The notes beneath the pieces were generated by a model. The model did no database searches and was not told the DNA's origin. It worked only from the letters and a program-made list of their open reading frames with translations. The position numbers and the translations under genes are program-made. From an uncultured Sutterella sp. (GTDB taxonomy: Bacteria > Pseudomonadota > Gammaproteobacteria > Burkholderiales > Burkholderiaceae_F), in the NCBI GenBank assembly GCA_937943605.1, contig CALEAW010000097.1, positions 1 through 19,844 on the forward strand: a DNA stretch of 19,844 bases. Reading direction: 5' to 3'. Position 1 is the first letter of the stretch, and each line of letters opens with the position of its first letter. Shown here piece by piece: positions 6,372 through 13,328 of this stretch.

Positions 6372-7337
6372 TTATAATATAGCCATTTCCGCTGCACGAC
6401 GCATTGCTTCATCACCGCGGCGGTCATACATGGCAGTCGTGCTGATGTTGGCATGACCCATCATATTTTTGACAGTCACAATATCTACATTGTTAGCCAA
6501 AAGTCGTGTTGCAAAAGTTCGACGTAAATCATGCGCGGTGGCGGATTCGTGATTGGCCTCTTGCATCCTTCGTTTCGTAATACGACCGACCGAACTCGCA
6601 TCCAATGGGTCCTCTAAAGAAATTCGCCCATTTTTATAAATTCGACCAAAAAGCAAACCATCAGCATCACCTCGCCAGCGAGTAACCCAAATTTGAACAG
6701 CTTCGGCGACTGGGGCCGGCATAAAGACGCGACGTTCTTTATTACCTTTACCGATAAGCGTCATCGTTCGATTGTTAAGGTCAATTTTCTCCATCCGAAG
6801 CAATGGAATTTCGCCACGTCGTAGACCACATCCTAACATTAGTGATAAAAGAGCCCTGTCTCTTGCGTCTATAGCTGTACCTGCGGTACATGTCTCAATT
6901 AGCCTATGAGATTCATTAAAGGTCAGAGACCTACCTGTGGGTAAACGGTAGAAACGCCTCTGCTTCAGCGAATCAATACGAAGATAGTCTTCGTGCGACA
7001 TCGATCTGGCTAGCCATGCTGCCTTCGCAACACCTTTAATCGCAGCAAGATAGCAATTCGAGGTAGAACCTGCCTTCCCTGCTTTCTCCTGTCCTGCAAG
7101 GAATGCGAGGACATGTTCTGTTTTCAATTCACCCCAAGGGCAACTGCGTAAATCGACATAGCCTGCCCATCTAGCAAGCACATTCAATTTACTGGCCATG
7201 CTTTTGCGTGAAGTTTCTGAGTGCAAAGTGGCTAAATAAGCCAAAGCGGCATTAACAGGAGGTTGATCCCCTGCACTGCCACTGGTGGCCAATCCAGTTT
7301 GAGGCATTGAAGAAACGACGGTCGGTTCAAAAGACAT
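6372..7337 (-). CDS. XerC/D-like tyrosine recombinase (integrase)
   Basis: A 321-residue site-specific recombinase that cuts and rejoins DNA through a covalent 3'-phosphotyrosine. Counting from the GTG at 7343 (323 residues), the catalytic set is complete: Arg175 in GLRRGE, Lys199 in GKGNKERRV, His271 and Arg274 in HDLRRTFATR, His297 in MMGHANISTT and Tyr306 in MYDRRG. Residues about 30-125 form the SAM-like core-binding domain. I prefer the ATG at 7337 over the GTG six bases upstream; neither has a clear Shine-Dalgarno. Length and motif spacing match phage/island integrases and XerD-like enzymes. No dif-like site is visible, and the setting among decaying toxin-antitoxin genes favours a mobile-island or integron-like enzyme over the housekeeping Xer pair. 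It is divergently placed from the DUF6429-like gene at 7522. Confidence 0.93.
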   Translation of the reverse strand: MSFEPTVVSSMPQTGLATSGSAGDQPPVNAALAYLATLHSETSRKSMASKLNVLARWAGYVDLRSCPWGELKTEHVLAFLAGQEKAGKAGSTSNCYLAAIKGVAKAAWLARSMSHEDYLRIDSLKQRRFYRLPTGRSLTFNESHRLIETCTAGTAIDARDRALLSLMLGCGLRRGEIPLLRMEKIDLNNRTMTLIGKGNKERRVFMPAPVAEAVQIWVTRWRGDADGLLFGRIYKNGRISLEDPLDASSVGRITKRRMQEANHESATAHDLRRTFATRLLANNVDIVTVKNMMGHANISTTAMYDRRGDEAMRRAAEMAIL

Positions 7338-7521
7338 GATCACAGAAAACGATGAGGAATTTTACTCATCAATTATAACGCACGAGAATGAACATTCTAC
7401 GACATTATTAAATTCAAATGAGATGACGTACACCAAAGGAGATGTCTATCATGTTGACGTTTCAAAAATTTCGTGAAAAACTATGATCGTCGTAGTCTCT
7501 TTTCATTGAGTGAGGTGAATC

Positions 7522-7782
7522 ATGGAAAATCCGAATGAACACCCGACGCAAGCCGCTATTAACGAGTTAACCTTGGCGCTCCTTTATCTCACTAGATTTG
7601 GAACTCCAAAAAACCGGGTTTTACGTACAAGTTGGCTCGAATATGATCGAGAAGCAACGCATCAATTGTTGAACGTTGGACTGTTAACTCACCGATCTAG
7701 ATATCAGGCCTTTCTGAGTGACGATGGTTTAGAGGCGGCGAAAGAGATTCTGAAAAAGTACAACATTCCGGATTGGGATTAG
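7522..7782 (+). CDS. DUF6429-like small protein
   Basis: An 86-residue soluble protein. The pattern INELTLALLYLT, then SWLEYDREATHQLLNVGLL, then a C-terminal FLSDDGLEAAKEILKKY resembles the DUF6429 family (small proteins with a LALLYLT helix, a central 'W..D......L...GLI' segment and a '.LT.EG...A..L...' helix, winged-helix-like in appearance). The function of the family is unknown to me. The start is supported by GAGGTGA five bases upstream of the ATG. It sits alone between the divergent recombinase and the RelB-type locus, consistent with island cargo. Confidence 0.65.
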   Translation: MENPNEHPTQAAINELTLALLYLTRFGTPKNRVLRTSWLEYDREATHQLLNVGLLTHRSRYQAFLSDDGLEAAKEILKKYNIPDWD

Positions 7783-7893
7783 TCTAAATTTTGTATTTTG
7801 TTGAATGCAGGTATTGATACGCGTTCCTCAAAATTTGCTAAATCTACCATCCAGAACTAAATCCCCCGAATAGTATCGAAAATCAGGCGTACC

Positions 7894-7947
7894 CGTGCAA
7901 GGGCTAAATTTTTTTACCCATACTTATGCACGAGGGCTCCTTTTTTT
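7894..7947 (+). terminator. Nested hairpin with T-run, possible terminator of the DUF6429-like gene
   Basis: CGTGCA (7894-7899) pairs with TGCACG (7927-7932). Inside, GGG-C-TAAA pairs with TTTACCC. A short GAGGGCTCC and seven T residues (7941-7947) follow. The eight-base gap between stem and T-run makes it an imperfect terminator. It lies between the DUF6429-like gene and the antitoxin operator. Confidence 0.35.
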
Positions 7948-7955
7948 GAACTATG

Positions 7956-7984
7956 ATGTACTACATGAAATACGTGTAATACAT
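7956..7984. promoter_or_regulatory. Paired palindromes upstream of relB-like gene, probable operator
   Basis: ATGTA-c-TACAT (7956-7966) and GTGTA-a-TACAT (7974-7984) are near-identical 11-base palindromes with centres 18 bases apart, ending 23 bases before the antitoxin start. Ribbon-helix-helix antitoxins typically bind such repeated half-sites to repress their own promoter. A TTGAAC at 7946-7951 could serve as -35. Confidence 0.5.
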
Positions 7985-8007
7985 TTCGGTAACAAAGGAT
8001 CAATACT

Positions 8008-8232
8008 ATGACATCAATCCGATTACCTCTCCCTTTGGAAGAGCGATTGAATTTTTTGGCTAAAGCTACAGGTCGCACTAAGAGCTTTTATATACGTGAA
8101 GCTCTTGAAAAGAATATTGAAGAGATGGAAGATGTCTATTTATCTCAACAAACGCTTGAACGCATTCGTTCTGGTCAAGAAAAGACCTATACATTAGAAG
8201 AAGCGAAGAAGATCCTTGGCCTGAAAGATTGA
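8008..8232 (+). CDS. RelB/DUF6290-type ribbon-helix-helix antitoxin
   Basis: A 74-residue protein with an N-terminal ribbon-helix-helix domain: strand TSIRLPLP, helix EERLNFLAKATG, then TKSFYIREALEKNIEEMEDV. The C-terminal tail LEEAKKILGLKD is the toxin-binding part typical of RelB antitoxins. AAAGGA lies upstream of the ATG. It is expected to bind DNA as a dimer, repress its own operon through the paired palindromes upstream, and neutralise a RelE-type mRNA endonuclease. The partner gene that follows directly is broken, so this antitoxin appears orphaned. The reading frame itself is intact. Confidence 0.85.
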   Translation: MTSIRLPLPLEERLNFLAKATGRTKSFYIREALEKNIEEMEDVYLSQQTLERIRSGQEKTYTLEEAKKILGLKD

Positions 8233-8487
8233 GTTTGCAGACTCTGCTTTAAAGAGTATGCGCTGTCTAGACATGAGTCAAAAACTCAGAATTTTTGACT
8301 ACTTAAAATCTAACATCGCGAATTCTGATAATCCAAGGCATTTGGTAAAGCTGTGATTGGCAACCTGGCAGGTCTGTGGCGTTATCGTGTTGGTGACTAC
8401 CGAGTCGTTGTCTCTATTGAAGATGTCTTGGTTCGGGTGCTTGTTGTTCGGATTGGACATCGAAAGGATGTCTATCAGGATCGTTAA
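8225..8487 (+). pseudogene. RelE-family toxin, start lost and frameshifted
   Basis: In the frame beginning AAG at 8225 the sequence reads KIEFADSALKSMRCLDMSQK, then LRIFDYLKSNIANSDNPRHL. One base is missing at about 8342-8345, and the homology continues in the next frame as GKAVIGNLAGLWRYRVGDYR, VVVSIEDVLVRVLVVRIGHR and KDVYQDR to a TAA at 8485. NLAGLWRYRVGDYR and RIGHRKDVY are hallmark RelE/ParE-superfamily segments, and the rebuilt length (about 90) fits RelE. There is no ATG, GTG or TTG in frame: the region overlaps the last codons of the antitoxin and is preceded in frame by TGA at 8222. The lost start could come from a deletion between short repeats of AAGATTGA, which is inference. The toxin should be inactive. 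Confidence 0.85.
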
Positions 8488-8591
8488 TGATCTACAGTAG
8501 TGGTCAACTAAACGACATATCGACCAATCTCGGCATCGCATATAACGAATTGACGCAACCCTATCAAGTCATTGAGGATTTAGACGAATAA
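8487..8591 (+). CDS. Possible 34-residue protein coupled to the relE remnant
   Basis: ATG at 8487 overlaps the relE stop (TAATG), an arrangement typical of translationally coupled genes. The frame reads MIYSSGQLNDISTNLG and IAYNELTQPYQVIEDLDE before TAA. I do not recognise it. It may be a truncated third gene of the toxin-antitoxin operon or chance sequence. Confidence 0.25.
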   Translation: MIYSSGQLNDISTNLGIAYNELTQPYQVIEDLDE

Positions 8592-8646
8592 GCAGCTGCC
8601 AACCAAACGACTGGTGATGGTGTTTCATCAGGCGCTAGACATGTGT

Positions 8647-8682
8647 AAAAAAATCCCGCCGCTATAACTAACGACGGGATTT
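8647..8682 (-). terminator. Intrinsic terminator of the DUF4332 gene
   Basis: On the minus strand AAATCCCGTCG pairs with CGGCGGGATTT (plus 8672-8682 and 8651-8661; one G-U pair), followed by a T-run. It lies 24 bases past the DUF4332 stop. The A-rich opposite side means it may also stop plus-strand transcripts from the relB locus. Confidence 0.85.
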
Positions 8683-8706
8683 CATTAATCAACGATCGTG
8701 ATCGAA

Positions 8707-9114
8707 TTAGTATTCGAGCATCGGCGGAAGTTCGTTAGCTTCCTTGACATAGCGCTTGACTTCCTTGAGAGCAGGAACGCGCTTCGTCATATGCTTTTCA
8801 GCATTAACTTCTTCGAGCTTGGCGAGAAGGTTTTCAGGAACGCGATGAGAGAGTTCCTTAACCGTATCAACACCGGCCATTTCAAAGAATTCAGCGTACT
8901 GCGGACCAATACCGTGAATGCGCATTAAGTCGCAGTGGTTAGCCCAGCGAAGAATGTCCTTTTCAGGGATACCCGTGACGTCAGCGAGTTCACGACGCTG
9001 AGCCGGGGTGCGAACTAAACCCAAGTATTCTTCGGCGTACTTAATGCCACGAAGGTTGAGTTGAACGGCGTTTTCATTGGTTACGCCAGCGATCATATTA
9101 ACTTTGTATGCCAT
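8707..9114 (-). CDS. DUF4332 family helix-hairpin-helix protein
   Basis: A 135-residue soluble protein matching DUF4332: TPAQRRELADVTGIPEKDIL, WANHCDLMRIHGIGPQYAEF, then FEMAGVDTVKELSHRVPENL and LAKLEEVN. The LMRIHGIGPQYAE segment is a helix-hairpin-helix-type motif of the kind found in nucleic-acid-binding proteins. The molecular function of the family is not established to my knowledge. The start at 9114 has a strong AGGAGG Shine-Dalgarno five bases upstream, and its codon use looks like that of a well-expressed gene. It is monocistronic: its own -10 candidate at 9144-9149 and a terminator at 8647-8682. Confidence 0.88.
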   Translation of the reverse strand: MAYKVNMIAGVTNENAVQLNLRGIKYAEEYLGLVRTPAQRRELADVTGIPEKDILRWANHCDLMRIHGIGPQYAEFFEMAGVDTVKELSHRVPENLLAKLEEVNAEKHMTKRVPALKEVKRYVKEANELPPMLEY

Positions 9115-9143
9115 CAGGGCCTCCTGGAGCGAATTTTTATGAA

Positions 9144-9149
9144 AGTATA
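9144..9149 (-). promoter_or_regulatory. Candidate -10 for the DUF4332 gene
   Basis: TATACT on the minus strand, 30-35 bases upstream of the start. TTGAAA lies upstream but with only 14 bases of spacing, so the -35 is uncertain. Confidence 0.35.
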
Positions 9150-9626
9150 GTCACTCTAGGCGTTTTCAACCATAGTATCTAAGGACTAAGCTTCTTTCTA
9201 AATAATCATAAGAAAGTTTTATTTAGGTGCATCTTCTATGATGCATCTCTTATACTAGTCTATCTTAAACTACTCTTGCAGTAACGATAGAATCGCTTCT
9301 TAAAGACATGTAGTTTGTGAAGAGGTATAAAGATTTATACATCTCCGACTAAACCAGTAGGGATTAATCTAGTGCCTTTAACCAATCTAACTGTCGAATT
9401 TAGGTGTGTATCAGGTAATTTCGCTGTGCGAGAGGATAAAAGAGCGTCTAATTTAAACGTCAACTGAGCCGAAACGCCTAAAATATTCGAATTTTCCTCT
9501 CATTTGTGACTTTTCGTGTATTTGTTGATCTGAATCAATCTAAGTTAAAATCACAACTCCATTAGGCGATCTTCATTAGAGTATTTTGATAGCTATTTAG
9601 AGAACGCCTAAAGGAGATGTTCGTTA
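9150..9626. other. Gene-free spacer between DUF4332 and the second TPR-SUFU gene
   Basis: About 480 bases without a credible gene. It holds a TGCATC/GATGCA hairpin (9228-9245), the inverted repeat GTATAAA-GA-TTTATAC (9325-9340), a perfect FNR box (9525-9538), and a pairing of TTAGGCG (9563-9569) with CGCCTAA (9605-9611). No clear terminator for the gene ending at 9627 is seen. Confidence 0.5.
9525..9538. promoter_or_regulatory. Perfect FNR/ANR-type box
   Basis: TTGAT-CTGA-ATCAA matches the FNR consensus TTGAT-N4-ATCAA at all ten specified bases. FNR binds this site when its oxygen-labile 4Fe-4S cluster is intact, that is, under anaerobiosis. The nearest annotated start it could serve is DUF4332, over 400 bases away on the minus strand; on the plus strand only the antisense of the TPR-SUFU gene follows. 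The target is unclear. Confidence 0.55.
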
Positions 9627-12176
9627 TCAGGCCAACAACGGCTTTTTGTTAACGCGCTGTAGTAACGCGGCCGACTTGTCGCACGTGGTCATCGAAATGA
9701 CACCAGAGGCATCACGAACGCATGCCGTACCAAACGGTGCTTCCAAATAATCTTTGACGTACGGAATGTAATTACAGATCGTATTTAAATCCATCATAGC
9801 GAACTGGTCTTTTTGATGGATTTCTTCTTCTGTTTCGTTACCTGTTAAGAAGAACCAACCACTGTCTGTGGGACCGACTTTATCTTGGTGGTCACGATAG
9901 AAGATCGCCGAATCTGCTCCGTCAACCAAGATATGTTTGCTGACGCAACCGAACATGCCATGGTCGTCATAAATCTGGCGGATCTTATCTCGTGGAATGA
10001 GCATCTTCCAGTTTTCGCCTTGGCATGCGCTCAAACGGTTAGGCTTAGTTGGATAGAATGGCACATCCATCAAACGATGCAAAAGCCGTTCAGACCCCAT
10101 CATGGCAGCAAAGTCATTTTCTTCTTGATAGACCGGCACGACCTCTACAAGTGCAATTGGGGATGATTCAGGGATGAAGGTTTCCCAAGAATCGAAGAGC
10201 ACCACAGACGGAAATCCGATCCCTTCAATCAAACTTCCACCCATCGGGTTCTTGAGTGACATCCCCATACGAGGACGAATGCCCTTTTGTGCTTGTAACG
10301 ATTGACTCAAGGTCGCTAAGAGTCGTACGCGCCAGTCGTCAGGTTGAATAGAATCAATGTCAGCCTTTGGAATGGCCATCCCAAGTTCAGCAGGTTTCAG
10401 ATTCTCGAAGGTTGCTTGTCTAAAGCTAAGCGCCAGCGTAATCAGGTGCGCATTGGGCATCGTGTTATTAGGACGCTCAACGATCGCAATCGGCATGGTA
10501 CCCTCTTCAACTTGAAGAATACGATGCACCTTCAAGCCTAATTCGACAAACGTCTGATTCATCAAGCGGGCGTGACCAATGATGCCTTCACCCTCTCCTG
10601 TTTCATTTTCATGGAGGGCGCGTTCGCAGTCTTCAATACTGTTATCAATAATGAGCCTGAGCGTTTGGGCGATGTCGCCTGCCTCATTGACGAAAGCGCA
10701 GGCTCGCTTGAATTCTTTGAGGGCTTTATCAAACTTCTCTTGAAGCATCAAAAGACGACCAGAGAGTAGATACCAATCAACCTTACGTGCAGGGGCAGGA
10801 ATGCTCTTCAGAATACGAAGACCGCGTTTGACGTACTTACGCTCATGACGAACGGTATCAGCGTTCATCATCATTTGAACGAGCAAAATCTTGATTTCGA
10901 TCTGTTTCCAGTTTTCAGGGAACGATTCTAAGAATTCAATAAAGCGTTCAAAGTTTTTGTTGCGATGGACATGCTCATGCATCAAATGCACCGCCATCTG
11001 AATAATCGGCGTGGCCATCGTCACTGAGACGTCCGCGCTAATGCAGAAAGCGACGGCTTTTTCGGCGTATTCGAGCGCTTTCTCTTTGTCACCTTCGACA
11101 TAAGCGAGGCGTGCGAGGTTGAGTAAGCGCTGCACGTTACCGTCATCGTCTTGGCCCATTGCTTCGAGCACTTCGCGAGCGCGACGATATTGACCCTTTT
11201 CGATCGCCGCGAACGAAATCAAAAGGCCTTCAGAAATCGTGAGGTCAGCTGGTTGGAATGCCTCTGTAAGTGCCAATAAGTCATCCCATTGACCTTCAGC
11301 AGCAGACCGGCGCAATAGTTCGATGCGGTCAACGATCTTAGTTGTCGGTGTGATGCTCTTAATGCGAATACGCTTAAAAGCACCTTTCACTTGAAGAAGA
11401 CGCCAAAGACCCAATGAGATGATCGTTCGTTCAACGAGTTGATCCTTTTTATCTATAGTCTCGATCCATTGATAAGCCTTCTCGAAGTTTTCGTAGGCAT
11501 CGCCGAATTCATGCAAGCTTTCGTGAGCGACGGCACGCTGAATAAAGACGTCGAACGATTCTCCAAAGTGGGCAGCATAGTCATCTACTAATTGAATAGC
11601 GCGTCTCGCGTGCACTTCCCAATCATCCTCATGACCTGTAGCCATGCGTGTCAAGCAGATTGAGGCCAAAACTCGAATATGTGGATCTCGGTTTAAAGAA
11701 TACTCATCCAAACTGTTGAAGTATTCCATGGCCGTGTCGAAATGATTGTCGAGCATGTCTAAGCGCATATATAGACGTGCATTCAACGCTTTAAATAAAA
11801 CCTCTTTGGGGAGATTATTCGTGCGTGGCGACTTATATTGTTTGCGACCTGAGAGAAAGTGTTCTATGTCACAAAGCGCGGTGATACCTGTTTGAAGGTC
11901 GTTTCTCAAGATGCACACTTCAATATAGGCCACGTATCCTTGAAAGCTCAGCTGTGCGATGTTGTTAATTAACTCGAATAGCTCGGCCGCAATTTGTAAC
12001 AGTTTTGAAGTCCGGTTTTCAAGATAGCTATCAAGCAACTGGCAGCCTAACGCTTCAATCTCTTTTTCGGGGCGGTCTATGGGCTCGATATTTTTCCACG
12101 TGCGCAGTTTACTTTTCGAGATGGTCAGAAGCGCTTTAATTTCTTTCGTAAGTGTTGTGTTTAGCTGACGGGACAT
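9627..12176 (-). CDS. Intact TPR - SUFU - DUF2185 (Imm33-type) fusion protein
   Basis: An 849-residue, apparently cytosolic protein. TPR-like helical repeats fill residues 1 to about 560, clearest at about 214-237 (HESLHEFGDAYENFEKAYQW), 348-378 (ARLAYVEGDKEKALEYAEKA) and 466-496 (GRLLMLQEKFDKALKEFKRA). A SUFU domain spans about 576-710: DDWRVRLLATLSQSL, then VEVVPVYQEENDF and ERLLHRLMD. DUF2185 spans about 745-845: CVSKHILVDG, SGWFFLTGNE, DLNTICNYIPYVKDYLEAPF. SUFU and DUF2185 (Imm33) are each known as immunity domains in polymorphic toxin systems; their fusion to a TPR scaffold suggests a protein that binds and neutralises partner proteins, which is inference. An upstream TTG at 12230 extends the frame by 18 residues; I chose ATG 12176, although its Shine-Dalgarno is weak. 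It is the intact paralogue of 575-3147, and no toxin gene adjoins it. Confidence 0.82.
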   Translation of the reverse strand: MSRQLNTTLTKEIKALLTISKSKLRTWKNIEPIDRPEKEIEALGCQLLDSYLENRTSKLLQIAAELFELINNIAQLSFQGYVAYIEVCILRNDLQTGITALCDIEHFLSGRKQYKSPRTNNLPKEVLFKALNARLYMRLDMLDNHFDTAMEYFNSLDEYSLNRDPHIRVLASICLTRMATGHEDDWEVHARRAIQLVDDYAAHFGESFDVFIQRAVAHESLHEFGDAYENFEKAYQWIETIDKKDQLVERTIISLGLWRLLQVKGAFKRIRIKSITPTTKIVDRIELLRRSAAEGQWDDLLALTEAFQPADLTISEGLLISFAAIEKGQYRRAREVLEAMGQDDDGNVQRLLNLARLAYVEGDKEKALEYAEKAVAFCISADVSVTMATPIIQMAVHLMHEHVHRNKNFERFIEFLESFPENWKQIEIKILLVQMMMNADTVRHERKYVKRGLRILKSIPAPARKVDWYLLSGRLLMLQEKFDKALKEFKRACAFVNEAGDIAQTLRLIIDNSIEDCERALHENETGEGEGIIGHARLMNQTFVELGLKVHRILQVEEGTMPIAIVERPNNTMPNAHLITLALSFRQATFENLKPAELGMAIPKADIDSIQPDDWRVRLLATLSQSLQAQKGIRPRMGMSLKNPMGGSLIEGIGFPSVVLFDSWETFIPESSPIALVEVVPVYQEENDFAAMMGSERLLHRLMDVPFYPTKPNRLSACQGENWKMLIPRDKIRQIYDDHGMFGCVSKHILVDGADSAIFYRDHQDKVGPTDSGWFFLTGNETEEEIHQKDQFAMMDLNTICNYIPYVKDYLEAPFGTACVRDASGVISMTTCDKSAALLQRVNKKPLLA

Positions 12177-12329
12177 GGATGAAACGAGCTTAAGTATTAC
12201 CGAAAGCAAACATTTTACTATTAAGCGCAACCGATTGAAAAAACTCGTTGGTGCTTGTTGTAGTTAGCTAAAATATAGGCATCGAAGCGCCTTCACTGAC
12301 GCCCATTTGAAGTATTCGACAGAAAAATT

Positions 12330-12788
12330 ATGAAAATAGGCTCCTTCCTCTCCATTACTCTTTCGTTGATTGTTGTTACATTCGCTGTTATTGCCACTGC
12401 TATCGGGTGGAGTCGCATTCTTTTTTATACCGGCTGGTTCGCGAAGTCATTCGCCTATCCGGTTTCGATCCTCTTTTATATTGCCCTTCTAGGTCTCGCG
12501 ATTAATCGACTGGGTACCTTTACACGTGCAGCAAATGCCGCAATCATTTCTGGTGTTATCGCGATTTTCTTCTGGATCGGCATCTCTGCTTGGGATCAGT
12601 TCAACAATGGCCCAATCGTTGCCTACATGTCTGACTGGTTCGGTATGCATACTATTCTTGTTGAAGAGCAAGAGCTGAATATCATGGCCGTCCTTTGTGG
12701 TGTTGTCTGGCCGATTCTCTTTTCAACTGCCCTCTTCTTTGTTGCTGGTGTCATGGGGCCTCAAAAGTTGAGTTACCGAAAGCTTTAA
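12330..12788 (+). CDS. Four-helix integral membrane protein of unknown family
   Basis: A 152-residue inner-membrane protein with four predicted transmembrane helices, at about residues 6-27, 41-58, 66-87 and 117-142. A short loop after helix 3 carries DQFNNGPIVAYMSDWFGMHT, with the acidic EEQE just before helix 4. There is no signal peptide apart from the first helix. I do not recognise the family and see no catalytic or metal-binding motif. It is divergent from the TPR-SUFU gene across about 150 bases (TAAAAT at 12269-12274 is a possible -10) and is followed by its own terminator, so it seems to be monocistronic. The Shine-Dalgarno is weak (ACAGAAAA). Confidence 0.75.
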   Translation: MKIGSFLSITLSLIVVTFAVIATAIGWSRILFYTGWFAKSFAYPVSILFYIALLGLAINRLGTFTRAANAAIISGVIAIFFWIGISAWDQFNNGPIVAYMSDWFGMHTILVEEQELNIMAVLCGVVWPILFSTALFFVAGVMGPQKLSYRKL

Positions 12789-12817
12789 AAGCTCCAAGTA
12801 CGAATTAAATTTAAAAG

Positions 12818-12848
12818 ACCGCCGTTCGCATGTCGTTCGGCGGTTTTT
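12818..12848 (+). terminator. Intrinsic terminator of the membrane-protein gene
   Basis: ACCGCCG (12818-12824) pairs with CGGCGGT (12838-12844), followed by a five-T run. Confidence 0.85.
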
Positions 12849-13190
12849 GCATTTTTAGTAGATATATCTGTTTAGTATCGAAATGATGGTTTCTTTTTTG
12901 TGACAGTGTCCATTCTAAGTAACGAGAATTTTTATCAAAAACGTCTCTTTACGCGACTAAATCTCCAGCATGTCGAAAAACCGTTCTTTAATTATTTCCC
13001 AGTGAGAGAGATGTATTAAAGATTCATAAATTTCACTTCTTTAATAGGTCAAAGTGTGAGACTGAAATATTTTGTTACCCTATTAAGGCTTGTAATGCTA
13101 AAGTCACGCCATCTGATGAAATGTTAAATTTATATCACTCTCACAGATTAAATTTAAAACTTACCGACACCTGTTCGCAATAACCTTGAA
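12849..13190. other. Gene-free region upstream of the autotransporter
   Basis: About 340 AT-rich bases with no credible gene on either strand and no recognised operator. Together with the leader downstream, it gives the autotransporter an intergenic upstream region of about 480 bases, long enough for regulator binding. Confidence 0.5.
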
Positions 13191-13219
13191 TTGATCTTGC
13201 GTATCACTCGCCCTATTTT
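13191..13219 (+). promoter_or_regulatory. Candidate sigma-70 promoter of the autotransporter
   Basis: TTGATC (13191-13196), a 17-base spacer, then TATTTT (13214-13219). This would give a 5' untranslated leader of about 100 bases carrying the hairpin at 13292-13309. Confidence 0.4.
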
Positions 13220-13291
13220 CTAGCGTTTCTAAGGGCATGGTAAAACCGTGGAGAAGGTATCACTTTGATGGCTTCTAGACTCTTTTTATAA

Positions 13292-13309
13292 CGTGCGTCT
13301 TTTCGCACG
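13292..13309 (+). promoter_or_regulatory. Leader hairpin just upstream of the autotransporter RBS
   Basis: CGTGCG (13292-13297) and CGCACG (13304-13309) form a perfect six-base stem with a TCTTTT loop, ending five bases before AAAGGG (13315-13320), the likely Shine-Dalgarno. No T-run follows, so it is not a terminator; it could affect mRNA stability or ribosome access. Confidence 0.35.
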
Positions 13310-13328
13310 GTGTTAAAGGGTTATCGTT

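Noticed and set aside
3225..9571. Shared 13-mer CCATTAGGCGATC at 3225-3237 and 9559-9571
   Set aside because: This length recurs by chance in 20 kb. One copy lies upstream of one paralogue and the other downstream of the second, so a common regulatory role is not supported.
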